64,000 bases of DNA from Cytophagaceae bacterium. Its GTDB lineage: Bacteria > Bacteroidota > Bacteroidia > Cytophagales > Spirosomataceae. The translations under genes and the position numbers were made by a program. This document shows, piece after piece, positions 8,512-15,750 of this stretch; position 1 is the first letter of the stretch, and every line of letters starts with the position of its first letter. The stretch covers positions 1 to 64,000 of the forward strand of contig JAIXWL010000011.1 of the NCBI GenBank assembly GCA_027491315.1, in the 5' to 3' direction. The notes beneath the pieces are model-generated. The model was not told where the DNA came from. It searched no databases and saw nothing but the letters and a program-made list of their open reading frames with translations.

Positions 8512-9675
8512 TTAAAGCTGATTTAACGCGTTTAAAAAATCTTCTTTTAAATCTACAATCGACTCCAAACCTACCGCCACTCGTACCAATCCATCGGTGA
8601 TGCCTACAGCAGCCCGATCTTCTGCAGTTAGCTTGGAGTGAGTTGTTGAAGCAGGATGAGTTAATATAGTACGTGTATCTCCCAAATTGGGTGAAATAGA
8701 CACCACTTGAAGCAATTGACTTAGTTTTTGTACTTTCTCAAAACCACCTTTGATATCTAAAGTGAGAATACCTCCCCCATATTTCATTTGCTTTTTAGCC
8801 AATTCATATTGTGGATGGCTTTTCAAGAAAGGATATTTTATCGCATGGACGGCAGGATGGCCATCTAAGGCTTCTGCCAAGGCTAAGGCATTTTCAGCGT
8901 GTTTTTGCATGCGTAGATCCAATAATTCCAAACTCTTGGACAATATCCAAGCGTTAAATGGAGATAGTGATGGCCCTGTATGGCGAGCAAAGAAACGAAT
9001 CTCAGCAATGTATTCAGCTTTTCCGCAAATGACTCCCCCCAAAACACGACCTTGACCATCGATGTATTTAGTGGCTGAATGTATGACTAAATCAGCACCT
9101 AAATCCAAAGGAGTTTGTAAAATTGGGGTAGCGAAACAGTTGTCTACGGCAAGAATAATATCCTTTCCTTGCTTTAACGCAGCTAATTCCGCAATATCGA
9201 TTAAATCCAAACCGGGATTAGAAGGGCTTTCACAGAAAAAGAATTTTGTATTATCCTTGATGGCAGCTTCCCATGCTTTGATATCATGACCATTTACAAA
9301 TGTGCATTCAATGCCCCATTTGGCAGTAATTTTTGTTAAGATTTGAATCGCCGAACCAAAAAGCGCATTGGATGCAATCACATGATCTCCTTGCTTCAAC
9401 AAACCCGCCATGGATGAAAAAATAGCCGCCATTCCGGTAGAAAAAGCCAATCCAGCTTCGGCATTTTCCAACATACACATCTTCTCTACAAACTCATCCA
9501 CGTTGGGATTTTGATAACGAGAATAAATATTCCCTGGAATCTCCTCCGCAAAAATAGCCCTACCTTGCTCTGAATCCTCAAAGGTAAAACTAGAGGTCAG
9601 GTACAATGGCACTGAGTGCTCACGGTTATGTGAACGCTTAGCTTGAATACGGATGGCTTGAGTTTGTTTCTTCAT
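8512..9675 (-). CDS. metZ: O-succinylhomoserine sulfhydrylase-like PLP enzyme (MetZ/MetB family)
   Basis: This Cys/Met-metabolism PLP enzyme has 387 residues. The cofactor lysine is Lys203 in HSATKYIDGQGR; YSRYQNPNV near residue 51 and the substrate-side SPSNPGLDL are also diagnostic. The family includes cystathionine gamma-synthase/lyase and O-acyl-homoserine sulfhydrylases. The HSATKYIDGQGRVLGGV region and overall length favour a MetZ-type sulfhydrylase making homocysteine, but the exact activity is inferred. A well-matched promoter lies immediately upstream, and nuoH follows after 3 bp. Confidence 0.85.
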   Translation of the reverse strand: MKKQTQAIRIQAKRSHNREHSVPLYLTSSFTFEDSEQGRAIFAEEIPGNIYSRYQNPNVDEFVEKMCMLENAEAGLAFSTGMAAIFSSMAGLLKQGDHVIASNALFGSAIQILTKITAKWGIECTFVNGHDIKAWEAAIKDNTKFFFCESPSNPGLDLIDIAELAALKQGKDIILAVDNCFATPILQTPLDLGADLVIHSATKYIDGQGRVLGGVICGKAEYIAEIRFFARHTGPSLSPFNAWILSKSLELLDLRMQKHAENALALAEALDGHPAVHAIKYPFLKSHPQYELAKKQMKYGGGILTLDIKGGFEKVQKLSQLLQVVSISPNLGDTRTILTHPASTTHSKLTAEDRAAVGITDGLVRVAVGLESIVDLKEDFLNALNQL

Positions 9676-9694
9676 ATAGGCAAAATTTAATCTA

Positions 9695-9724
9695 CAAATT
9701 TAATGGAATAGACCGAATATCAAA
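9695..9724 (-). promoter_or_regulatory. Bacteroidota-type promoter of the metZ-nuoH operon
   Basis: On the minus strand a -33 TTTG (9721-9724) is followed after 18 bp by TAAATTTG (9695-9702), matching the Bacteroidota consensus TTTG-N19-TAnnTTTG with a perfect -7 box. The metZ ATG is 19 nt downstream of the box, implying a 5' leader of roughly 13 nt. Confidence 0.55.
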
Positions 9725-9837
9725 TTTAATATTTCTGAAGCGGGCTGTTATAAAAAGAAGCTCAAAATGGAATAAGGTCAAGACCCTACAGAAAATTAAG
9801 AGGATTAATTCCCGGAATTTGAGTAAATCAATTCTTT

Positions 9838-9868
9838 TTTGGACTTTTACGGGTAATTAATACATTTA
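9838..9868 (+). promoter_or_regulatory. Bacteroidota-type promoter of the DUF1080/oxidoreductase genes
   Basis: TTTG (9838-9841), a 19-bp spacer and TACATTTA (9861-9868) resemble the -33/-7 consensus TTTG-N19-TAnnTTTG with one mismatch in the -7 box. The box ends only 9 nt before the ATG at 9878, so the transcript would have an extremely short leader. Confidence 0.4.
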
Positions 9869-9877
9869 AAAGAAACT

Positions 9878-11239
9878 ATGAAGAAATTATTTACACTACT
9901 CCTTGCTTTAGGGGTAATGATGCCAGTTTTGGCTCAAAATGAACAATGGAGCAATCTTTTTGATGGTAAAACGTTCAAAGGATTCAAACAATTAAACGGT
10001 CAAGCCAAATACGAAGTCAAAAATGGCGTCATGGTGGGCACAACCGTAGCTAATACTCCCAATTCTTTCATGGCCACAGAAAAAGAATATGGTGACTTTA
10101 TTTTAGAAGTAGACCTAAAGGTTGACAACTCCATGAATTCAGGTATTCAAATACGTAGCCTTTCCTCTCCAGATGTAATGAATGGCCGCGTACATGGTTA
10201 CCAAGTGGAAATAGATCCTTCAGATCGTGCTTGGTCAGGTGGATTGTATGATGAAGCCCGTAGAGGTTGGTTATACCCAGTTGAGAAAAATGTAGAGGCT
10301 AAAAAAGCCTTCAAAAAAGGAGAATGGAATCACTATCGTATAGAGGCTATCGGAAATACTATTCGTACTTGGGTAAATAATATCCCGGTTACCTACTTAG
10401 TAGATGATATGACTGCCAAAGGATTTATTGCTTTCCAAGTACATGCTATAGGTAAAGATCAAAAAGAAGGAACGCAAGTGATGTGGAAAAACATTAAGAT
10501 TCAAACTGGAAGTCAGATGCGTCCTCGTCCATTGGATAAGACTACTCCTGTTGAAAATTATACCCTAAACACGCTTTCTCCACAAGAAGAGGCTCAAGGT
10601 TATAAATTATTGTTCAACGGTAAAGATTTGAGCGGCTGGCGTTCAGCTTTTAAAACAACAGCACCTCCATCGGTTTGGACTGTTGAATCTGATGGTACTT
10701 TGCACGTAAATAGTAAAGGTGGAAAAGAATCAGGAAATGGTGGTGATATTTTAACCAATGAACAATTCGGAGCTTTTGAATTGGTTTTTGATTTCAAATT
10801 AACCGAAGGAGCCAATTCGGGGGTGAAGTATTTCGTAGATGAATCGTATAACTCAGGTATGTCAGCCATTGGTTTAGAATATCAAGTATTGGATGATGAA
10901 AAGCATCCAGATGCTAAATTAGGTACCGAAGGAAACAGAACTTTGTCTAGTTTATACGACTTGATTCCTTCAGACAAAGACAAACGGTCTATCAAAAAGA
11001 TTGGTGATTGGAACCGTGGACGAGTAGTAGTTTATCCGAATAACGTAGTACAGCATTGGTTAAACGGATATAAAGTGCTTGAATATGTTCGCGGAAGTAA
11101 TATTTATAAAGTATTAGTAGCTCATAGTAAATACAACAAATGGCCGGGTTTTGGTATGAAGGCAAAAGGTCCTATCTTGTTGCAAGAGCATGGTGATTCG
11201 GTATTTTACAAGAACATCAAAATCAGAGAAATTAAATAA
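9878..11239 (+). CDS. Secreted protein with two DUF1080 (3-keto-disaccharide hydrolase) domains
   Basis: This 453-residue exported protein (signal peptide 1-19, cleavage after VLAQ) contains two concanavalin-like DUF1080 units: about 22-210 (WSNLFDGKTFKGF ... VMWKNIKIQ) and about 235-452 (GYKLLFNGKDLSGW ... VFYKNIKI). The family, also called 3-keto-disaccharide hydrolase, is associated with cleavage of glycosides whose sugar has been oxidised at C3 by Gfo/Idh/MocA partners. Such a partner follows 29 bp downstream. The double-domain arrangement suggests two binding or catalytic sites; both carry the NSG motif (MNSGIQ, ANSGVKYF). Confidence 0.87.
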   Translation: MKKLFTLLLALGVMMPVLAQNEQWSNLFDGKTFKGFKQLNGQAKYEVKNGVMVGTTVANTPNSFMATEKEYGDFILEVDLKVDNSMNSGIQIRSLSSPDVMNGRVHGYQVEIDPSDRAWSGGLYDEARRGWLYPVEKNVEAKKAFKKGEWNHYRIEAIGNTIRTWVNNIPVTYLVDDMTAKGFIAFQVHAIGKDQKEGTQVMWKNIKIQTGSQMRPRPLDKTTPVENYTLNTLSPQEEAQGYKLLFNGKDLSGWRSAFKTTAPPSVWTVESDGTLHVNSKGGKESGNGGDILTNEQFGAFELVFDFKLTEGANSGVKYFVDESYNSGMSAIGLEYQVLDDEKHPDAKLGTEGNRTLSSLYDLIPSDKDKRSIKKIGDWNRGRVVVYPNNVVQHWLNGYKVLEYVRGSNIYKVLVAHSKYNKWPGFGMKAKGPILLQEHGDSVFYKNIKIREIK

Positions 11240-11268
11240 CAAACGATACCTCAAAAATAATTTTTAAC

Positions 11269-12603
11269 ATGAAAAGAAGAGATTTCATCCAAAAGAGCGC
11301 TGTTGCCTCCCTTGGAACATTTGCCTTCAGTCCAAAATCTTATAGCAAGATTCTGGGAGCAAATGACCGTGTTCGTGTAGCCTGTGTAGGTTTTTCTGAC
11401 CGTCACCGTTCTTCCCACGTTCCTCCATTCAAAATTTTACAAAAAGAAATGAATTTTGAAATGGTAGCAGTATCTGACCTTTGGAACCGCAGACGTGAAG
11501 AAGGTAAGGCTTATTTGGAATCCCAATTAGGAAGCAAAATCACTACTTATCGAAATAACGACGAGTTATATGCGGCTAAAGGAGTAGATGCCGTATTTAT
11601 CTCCACTGCCGATTTCCAACATGCATTACACACCATCGAAGCCGTAAAAGCAGGTTGTGATGTGTATGCAGAGAAGCCTTTGGCAGAAACTATGGAAGAT
11701 GCTCGTGCGGTATTAAAAGCTGTAAAAGAATCGGGTAAAATTGTACAGATTGGTTCTCAACGCCGTAGTGGTGCCAACTACTGGGCTGCGGATGAATTCA
11801 TCAAGTCAGGCAAATTTGGCGATATCAAAATGGTGGAATTGATGTGGAACGTGAATCAGCCAGGTCGTTGGAGAAGAGTGAACCTTTGCAAAGACTTAAA
11901 AGAATCCGATATCGATTGGAACCGTTTCTTGATGAACCGTCCTAAAGACTCATTCGATCCTCGTAAATACTTAGAGTACCGTTTATTCTGGCCATATTCC
12001 TCAGGAATTCCAGGTCAGTGGATGTCTCACCAAATTGATACCGTACACTGGTTCTCTGGCTTAGCTCATCCACGTTCGGCGGTTTCTAATGGAGGTATTT
12101 ACCAATGGAATGACGGACGTAAGAATGCAGATACCATGACTACTGTATTTGATTACGGCCCAGCAGATCAACCAAACAAAGGCTTCCAAGTAAGCTTTAC
12201 GTCTCGTTTCTCCAATTCAGCAGGTGGAACGAAAGAAATTTACTACTCAAATGGTGGTGAATTAAACTTAGATACCAACATGATTTCTCCTAATGGAGGA
12301 TTGACAGAAGGTGAAGCTAGAGGTATGGGTATGCAAGCGAATTTGTTACCTACTCTGAAAATTGAAGGCCCTAAAGTAGAAACAGGTTCTAACACGGGTG
12401 GTGATAGCTTGACTTTTGAGCACATCAAAAACTGGATGCAATGCGTACGTTCACGTAAAACGCCAAATGCTCCTATCGAAGCAGGTTACCAGCACTCAAT
12501 TGCTACGATCATGGCCAATGCGGCTTACCGTACAGGAGAGCGTGTTACTTTCAACGAGAAGACACAAGAAGTAATGGCAGGTTCAAAAGTATTCAAATAC
12601 TAA
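11269..12603 (+). CDS. Tat-exported Gfo/Idh/MocA-family oxidoreductase
   Basis: This 444-residue NAD(P)-type sugar oxidoreductase has a twin-arginine leader (KRRDFIQKSA, residues 2-11), a Rossmann domain (about 35-160) and a C-terminal alpha/beta substrate domain. The catalytic-type Lys is in AEKPLAETM, and a His/Asp pair occurs in SHQIDTVHW. Tat export of a folded, cofactor-loaded enzyme implies a periplasmic role. With the upstream DUF1080 protein it forms a two-gene unit that ends in a strong terminator. The likely reaction is oxidation of a sugar hydroxyl to a keto group; the substrate is unknown. Confidence 0.88.
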   Translation: MKRRDFIQKSAVASLGTFAFSPKSYSKILGANDRVRVACVGFSDRHRSSHVPPFKILQKEMNFEMVAVSDLWNRRREEGKAYLESQLGSKITTYRNNDELYAAKGVDAVFISTADFQHALHTIEAVKAGCDVYAEKPLAETMEDARAVLKAVKESGKIVQIGSQRRSGANYWAADEFIKSGKFGDIKMVELMWNVNQPGRWRRVNLCKDLKESDIDWNRFLMNRPKDSFDPRKYLEYRLFWPYSSGIPGQWMSHQIDTVHWFSGLAHPRSAVSNGGIYQWNDGRKNADTMTTVFDYGPADQPNKGFQVSFTSRFSNSAGGTKEIYYSNGGELNLDTNMISPNGGLTEGEARGMGMQANLLPTLKIEGPKVETGSNTGGDSLTFEHIKNWMQCVRSRKTPNAPIEAGYQHSIATIMANAAYRTGERVTFNEKTQEVMAGSKVFKY

Positions 12604-12621
12604 GAATAGCTAATTTTAATG

Positions 12622-12653
12622 AACCGGGTGGTGAAACACTACCCGGTTTTTTT
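12622..12653 (+). terminator. Rho-independent terminator after the DUF1080/oxidoreductase unit
   Basis: A 13-bp stem (12622-12634 paired with 12636-12648, one G-U pair, AAA at the tip) built on AACCGGGT/ACCCGGTT is followed by a T run at 12647-12653. It lies 18 bp after the oxidoreductase stop. Confidence 0.9.
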
Positions 12654-12742
12654 ATGTCAAATTCGTAGATTGGCCTAACAAAATGGGTTTTTGTTTTCCC
12701 GACAATTCCCTAACTTGCATGCATTATTTGAACGCATCCCTC

Positions 12743-13516
12743 ATGATGAAAATCCCTACCCAAACCAAAAAAGATCTGTACACGCACATCGCGATTCTGA
12801 TCTCCTTATTTCTGGTTTTATTTTTCGGGTTCTTTTTTGTGTATTTACCTTGGAGCACCCACCATGGGGAAACCATCAAAGTGCCAAATTTGAAGGGAAT
12901 GACCATGGAAAAAATGGAAGAATTGGTGGATGCTAATGATTTAACCTACGAAATTTCCGACTGTACTTTTACGGCAGATAAACCTCCATTGACGATTTTA
13001 TCCCAATATCCTTTGCCTAATGCCTTGGTGAAATCGGGTCGTAAAATTTACATCACCATCAATTCAGAGACCCCTCCTACCATCAAAATGCCAGGCTTAA
13101 TTGGACTATCAGTAAGAAGTGCGGAGCAGCAGCTGTTAATTTCTGGTCTGAGAAAAGGCATAGTGCATGAAATCAATGACCCACGAGTGAAGGAAGTGAT
13201 TGAAATGCAGGTGAATGGACGTAAGATTGAAGCTGGAGCTACCATTCCAAAGGGTACTATGGTTGATTTGTTTATCGGAAACGGAACGGCCAATGTAGAA
13301 ATGGAATTACCCGATTTAGTGGGTAAACCTTTGGATGAAGTCAATATTATTTTGGCAGGTATGAACCTGACCGTCGGTAAAATTTATTACGAGGCCAACG
13401 AAGAATTTCAACCGGGTGTTGTATTTAAACAGGTATGTGCTACCTGCACCGGAACAAGTATTCACCCAGGAGATACCATCGACTTATGGGTCGTTGGCGG
13501 AGGAGAAAACCAATAA
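12743..13516 (+). CDS. Membrane-anchored PASTA-domain protein
   Basis: This protein of about 257 residues has a short cytoplasmic N-terminus, one transmembrane helix (about 15-38, ILISLFLVLFFGFFFVYL) and three consecutive PASTA domains outside (VPNLKGMTMEKME, MPGLIGLSVRSAE, LPDLVGKPLDEV). PASTA domains bind peptidoglycan fragments or act as spacers; no kinase or transpeptidase domain is attached. The start is one of two adjacent ATGs (12743 or 12746); an upstream in-frame ATG at 12683 would add a non-conserved leader. It is followed after 4 bp by rhodanese genes. Confidence 0.8.
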   Translation: MMKIPTQTKKDLYTHIAILISLFLVLFFGFFFVYLPWSTHHGETIKVPNLKGMTMEKMEELVDANDLTYEISDCTFTADKPPLTILSQYPLPNALVKSGRKIYITINSETPPTIKMPGLIGLSVRSAEQQLLISGLRKGIVHEINDPRVKEVIEMQVNGRKIEAGATIPKGTMVDLFIGNGTANVEMELPDLVGKPLDEVNIILAGMNLTVGKIYYEANEEFQPGVVFKQVCATCTGTSIHPGDTIDLWVVGGGENQ

Positions 13517-13520
13517 TCAC

Positions 13521-13820
13521 ATGGATATTACAATAGAAGAATTAAAGGAAAGAATGGATAAAAATGAGTCTTTGTACATCATTGACGTCCGTGAAGAACA
13601 TGAATTTGATGAGTTCAATATTGGGGCTCAATTGATTCCTTTGGGAGAATTACCGGAGCGTTTGGATGAGATTGAAGCTGATAAAGATGCGGAAATCATT
13701 GTGCATTGTCGCTCAGGAGCACGTTCTGGTCGTGCCAAAGAATATTTAAGCAGTGAAGGGTACAGCAATGTCCGTAATTTAATTGGCGGCATGCTCGCTT
13801 GGCAGGCAGCTGGATATTAA
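13521..13820 (+). CDS. Rhodanese-like sulfurtransferase (single domain)
   Basis: This 99-residue cytoplasmic single-domain rhodanese has the persulfide-forming Cys63 in the six-residue loop CRSGARSG and the family opening YIIDVREEHEFD. It starts 4 bp after the PASTA gene stop; a longer in-frame extension back to 13416 lies inside that gene and is not credible. A second, more divergent rhodanese follows immediately. Its role is sulfane sulfur transfer; the acceptor is unknown. Confidence 0.87.
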   Translation: MDITIEELKERMDKNESLYIIDVREEHEFDEFNIGAQLIPLGELPERLDEIEADKDAEIIVHCRSGARSGRAKEYLSSEGYSNVRNLIGGMLAWQAAGY

Positions 13821-13821
13821 G

Positions 13822-14103
13822 ATGCAATCCATTTCGGCGGTTCAATTCAAAGAACAATTCAGCCATTTACACCTCCTAGATATTCGTACGCCCCGCGAGT
13901 GGGATGAATTTAATCTGGGAGGTGTTCATATTCCATTAGATCATTTATTGGAGCGCATCGAAGAGCTCCGACTGATTCCTCAACCCATCACCATTCTTTG
14001 CTATAACGGCACCCAGAGCAGCATCGCTTGTCGACTTCTTTCAGCGAAAGGTATTTCATGCCAGAATCTGGAGGGTGGATTAGAGGCGTATTTGGGCTTA
14101 TGA
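13822..14103 (+). CDS. Second rhodanese-like protein
   Basis: This is a 93-residue rhodanese fold with LLDIRTPREWDEFNLGG and an active-site Cys60 in the loop CYNGTQSS. The loop lacks the arginines of the first copy (CRSGARSG), so the substrate preference may differ. The ATG is 1 bp after the stop of the first rhodanese, indicating translational coupling. The pair could be an ancient tandem duplication. The low similarity outside the shared core argues against a recent one. Confidence 0.82.
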   Translation: MQSISAVQFKEQFSHLHLLDIRTPREWDEFNLGGVHIPLDHLLERIEELRLIPQPITILCYNGTQSSIACRLLSAKGISCQNLEGGLEAYLGL

Positions 14104-14119
14104 GGTAATGTGAACTTAA

Positions 14120-14150
14120 GATTTGTCAAATTTTGAAAATTTGACAAATC
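14120..14150. repeat. Perfect 15-bp palindrome (intergenic)
   Basis: GATTTGTCAAATTTT (14120-14134) is followed after one base by its exact reverse complement (14136-14150). It has no following T run in either direction and lies between convergent genes (rhodanese and miaA). A second palindrome of similar layout occurs at 22068-22100, suggesting a dispersed intergenic repeat family. Confidence 0.85.
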
Positions 14151-14160
14151 TGCACCGCCT

Positions 14161-14190
14161 CCATTCTACATTCTCCATTCTACATTCCCA
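14161..14190. repeat. Short ATTCTACATTCT repeat overlapping the miaA stop
   Basis: The string CATTCTACATTCTCCATTC continues into TACATTCCC. The same motif family occurs at 1443-1466. On the minus strand it reads AATGTAGAATG, and the TAG inside it is the stop codon of miaA, just as the copy at 1443-1469 supplies the stop of the DUF6941-like gene. Confidence 0.7.
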
Positions 14191-15085
14191 TCCTCCTCAA
14201 AACTTCCCCCTTCACATCATCCGGATGTAAAAATTGAAACTCTCCTTGGTGTCTGAACCAAGTCAACTGTTTTTTGGCATAATGACGGCTATTTCGCTTC
14301 AGTAAGCGAATCATTTCTTTTTCATCGTATTCGCCTCTCAAATGCGCATAAACTTCCTTATAGCCCAAGGTTTTGAGCGCATACAAATGCTGGTAATCCT
14401 GATAGTGCTTGGCTTCTTCCACCAAACCTTGAGCCAACATCATATCCATTCGTTGATCGATACGGGCATACAATTCTTCTCTTGGCCTATCCAAACAAAT
14501 TTTTATGGCGTGGAAAGGGCGTTCTACGGATTGTTTTTTACGAAAATCAGAATATGGTTTTCCTGTCGAGAGGCATACTTCCAAAGCCCGAACAATACGT
14601 TGAGGATTTTGGGCATCTACTTGAGCAGCGTATTCTGGGTCTAAATCCTGTAACTGTTTCCTCAAAGGCGCTATTCCCTCGGTCAATAATTGTTGATTCA
14701 ATTGTTCTCTCAGGGCTAAGTCCACCTCGGGCATTTCATCCAAACCCTCCAATAAGGCTTTGATGTACAAACCTGAACCACCCGTTAAAATCACGACCTC
14801 ATGCTGTTGGAATAATTCCTCCAACAGAATTAAAACCTCTCGTTCAAAATCTCCGGGTGAGAAATATTCTTGTATCGAATGAGAATCGATGAAATGATGT
14901 TTGATTCCACCTTGTTCCTCTAGACTGGGTTTAGCAGTACCGATGGACAATTCCCGATAAAACTGGCGGGAATCCGCGGAGATGATCTCTGTTTTTAACT
15001 GTTTGGCTAACTCCACACAAAGAGCCGTTTTACCCACCGCCGTAGGGCCTGCAATCACCAATAAAATGGGTTGTTTTACCTTCAT
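14180..15085 (-). CDS. miaA: tRNA dimethylallyltransferase (MiaA)
   Basis: It transfers a dimethylallyl group to A37 of tRNAs reading UNN codons. The 301-residue protein has the P-loop GPTAVGKTAL at about 11-20, DSRQFYREL near 37, and the family blocks GGSGLYIKALLEG and a C-terminal RHYAKKQLTWFR. The ATG at 15083-15085 overlaps the stop of the upstream membrane-protein gene by 4 bp (ATGA); the longer frame upstream lies inside that gene. The extreme C-terminus (RRMGM) is encoded by an intergenic-type repeat. Confidence 0.95.
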   Translation of the reverse strand: MKVKQPILLVIAGPTAVGKTALCVELAKQLKTEIISADSRQFYRELSIGTAKPSLEEQGGIKHHFIDSHSIQEYFSPGDFEREVLILLEELFQQHEVVILTGGSGLYIKALLEGLDEMPEVDLALREQLNQQLLTEGIAPLRKQLQDLDPEYAAQVDAQNPQRIVRALEVCLSTGKPYSDFRKKQSVERPFHAIKICLDRPREELYARIDQRMDMMLAQGLVEEAKHYQDYQHLYALKTLGYKEVYAHLRGEYDEKEMIRLLKRNSRHYAKKQLTWFRHQGEFQFLHPDDVKGEVLRRMGM

Positions 15086-15741
15086 TGAATCTTCACTTTT
15101 TGGGTATATTTCCTGACAAAGCGTCCAATCAATGGACCCACGATGATGCCAGGTAATAACCAAAAAACAAAGGAAGGAATAAATTGAGGGAAAATGGAAC
15201 TATTCACCACTAAAAATGCAGTCAATGAAGCAATGTACGTCCCCATCATCCGCTGAATGTGGTTGGAAAGCCATGCTAGCTTGATACTATAAGCTGATTG
15301 TTTAAATCGGTAATCTTGATAGACAAAACGCAAGCCAATAAAACCGAATGTAAGAAAAACCAAACCGAAAATTTGGGATTTAAAAAGTAAATAAGCTCCA
15401 AATCCGATGAAAATCAGTCCAAAAATGAGCATAAATACGCTTATCACATAATCAAAAAACTGAGCCTGTTGCTCTTTCTTTTTAAACCGAAGGTAGCGTT
15501 TGGCACTCAAATTCATGTATAAGGTAAAAATCCCGACTATGAATAAAAAGTAATTGGGATGAATGATGGCCATAAGCAAAGATGTAGCACCAGCAAGGCA
15601 CATACCACCATAAAAAAGAAGGCCCAGCTTCCGATGGTTCCGATCCCCTTTTCTTAGAAAAAGTATCAAAGTTCCCACCAACAAGCCTAGGCCTCCTCCT
15701 GCAATATGTAAACATAAAAGAATTTGAAATACTTCTTTCAT
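15082..15741 (-). CDS. Hypothetical membrane protein (DUF2306-like)
   Basis: This 219-residue integral membrane protein has about six to seven hydrophobic helices. The first contains LHIAGGGLGLLVGTLILF, followed by a basic loop KGDRNHRKLG. This start and the His-containing first helix resemble DUF2306-type or cytochrome-b-like small membrane proteins, but the assignment is loose. It ends overlapping miaA by 4 bp and begins 9 bp after the symporter stop, so the three genes may form one transcript. Confidence 0.6.
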   Translation of the reverse strand: MKEVFQILLCLHIAGGGLGLLVGTLILFLRKGDRNHRKLGLLFYGGMCLAGATSLLMAIIHPNYFLFIVGIFTLYMNLSAKRYLRFKKKEQQAQFFDYVISVFMLIFGLIFIGFGAYLLFKSQIFGLVFLTFGFIGLRFVYQDYRFKQSAYSIKLAWLSNHIQRMMGTYIASLTAFLVVNSSIFPQFIPSFVFWLLPGIIVGPLIGRFVRKYTQKVKIQ

Positions 15742-15750
15742 GTTTTGAGT

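Noticed and set aside
9676-9877. SAM or other methionine riboswitch ahead of metZ
   Set aside because: The predicted promoter lies only 19 nt before the start codon, leaving no room for an aptamer, and no conserved riboswitch core is visible.
13416-13520. N-terminal extension of the first rhodanese
   Set aside because: The extension lies inside the PASTA gene in another frame; the rhodanese fold starts at 13521.
15022-15163. Longer MiaA start at 15163
   Set aside because: The extra 26 residues overlap the upstream membrane-protein gene and precede the standard MKVKQPILLVIAGP-type opening; the 4-bp ATGA overlap start is more credible.
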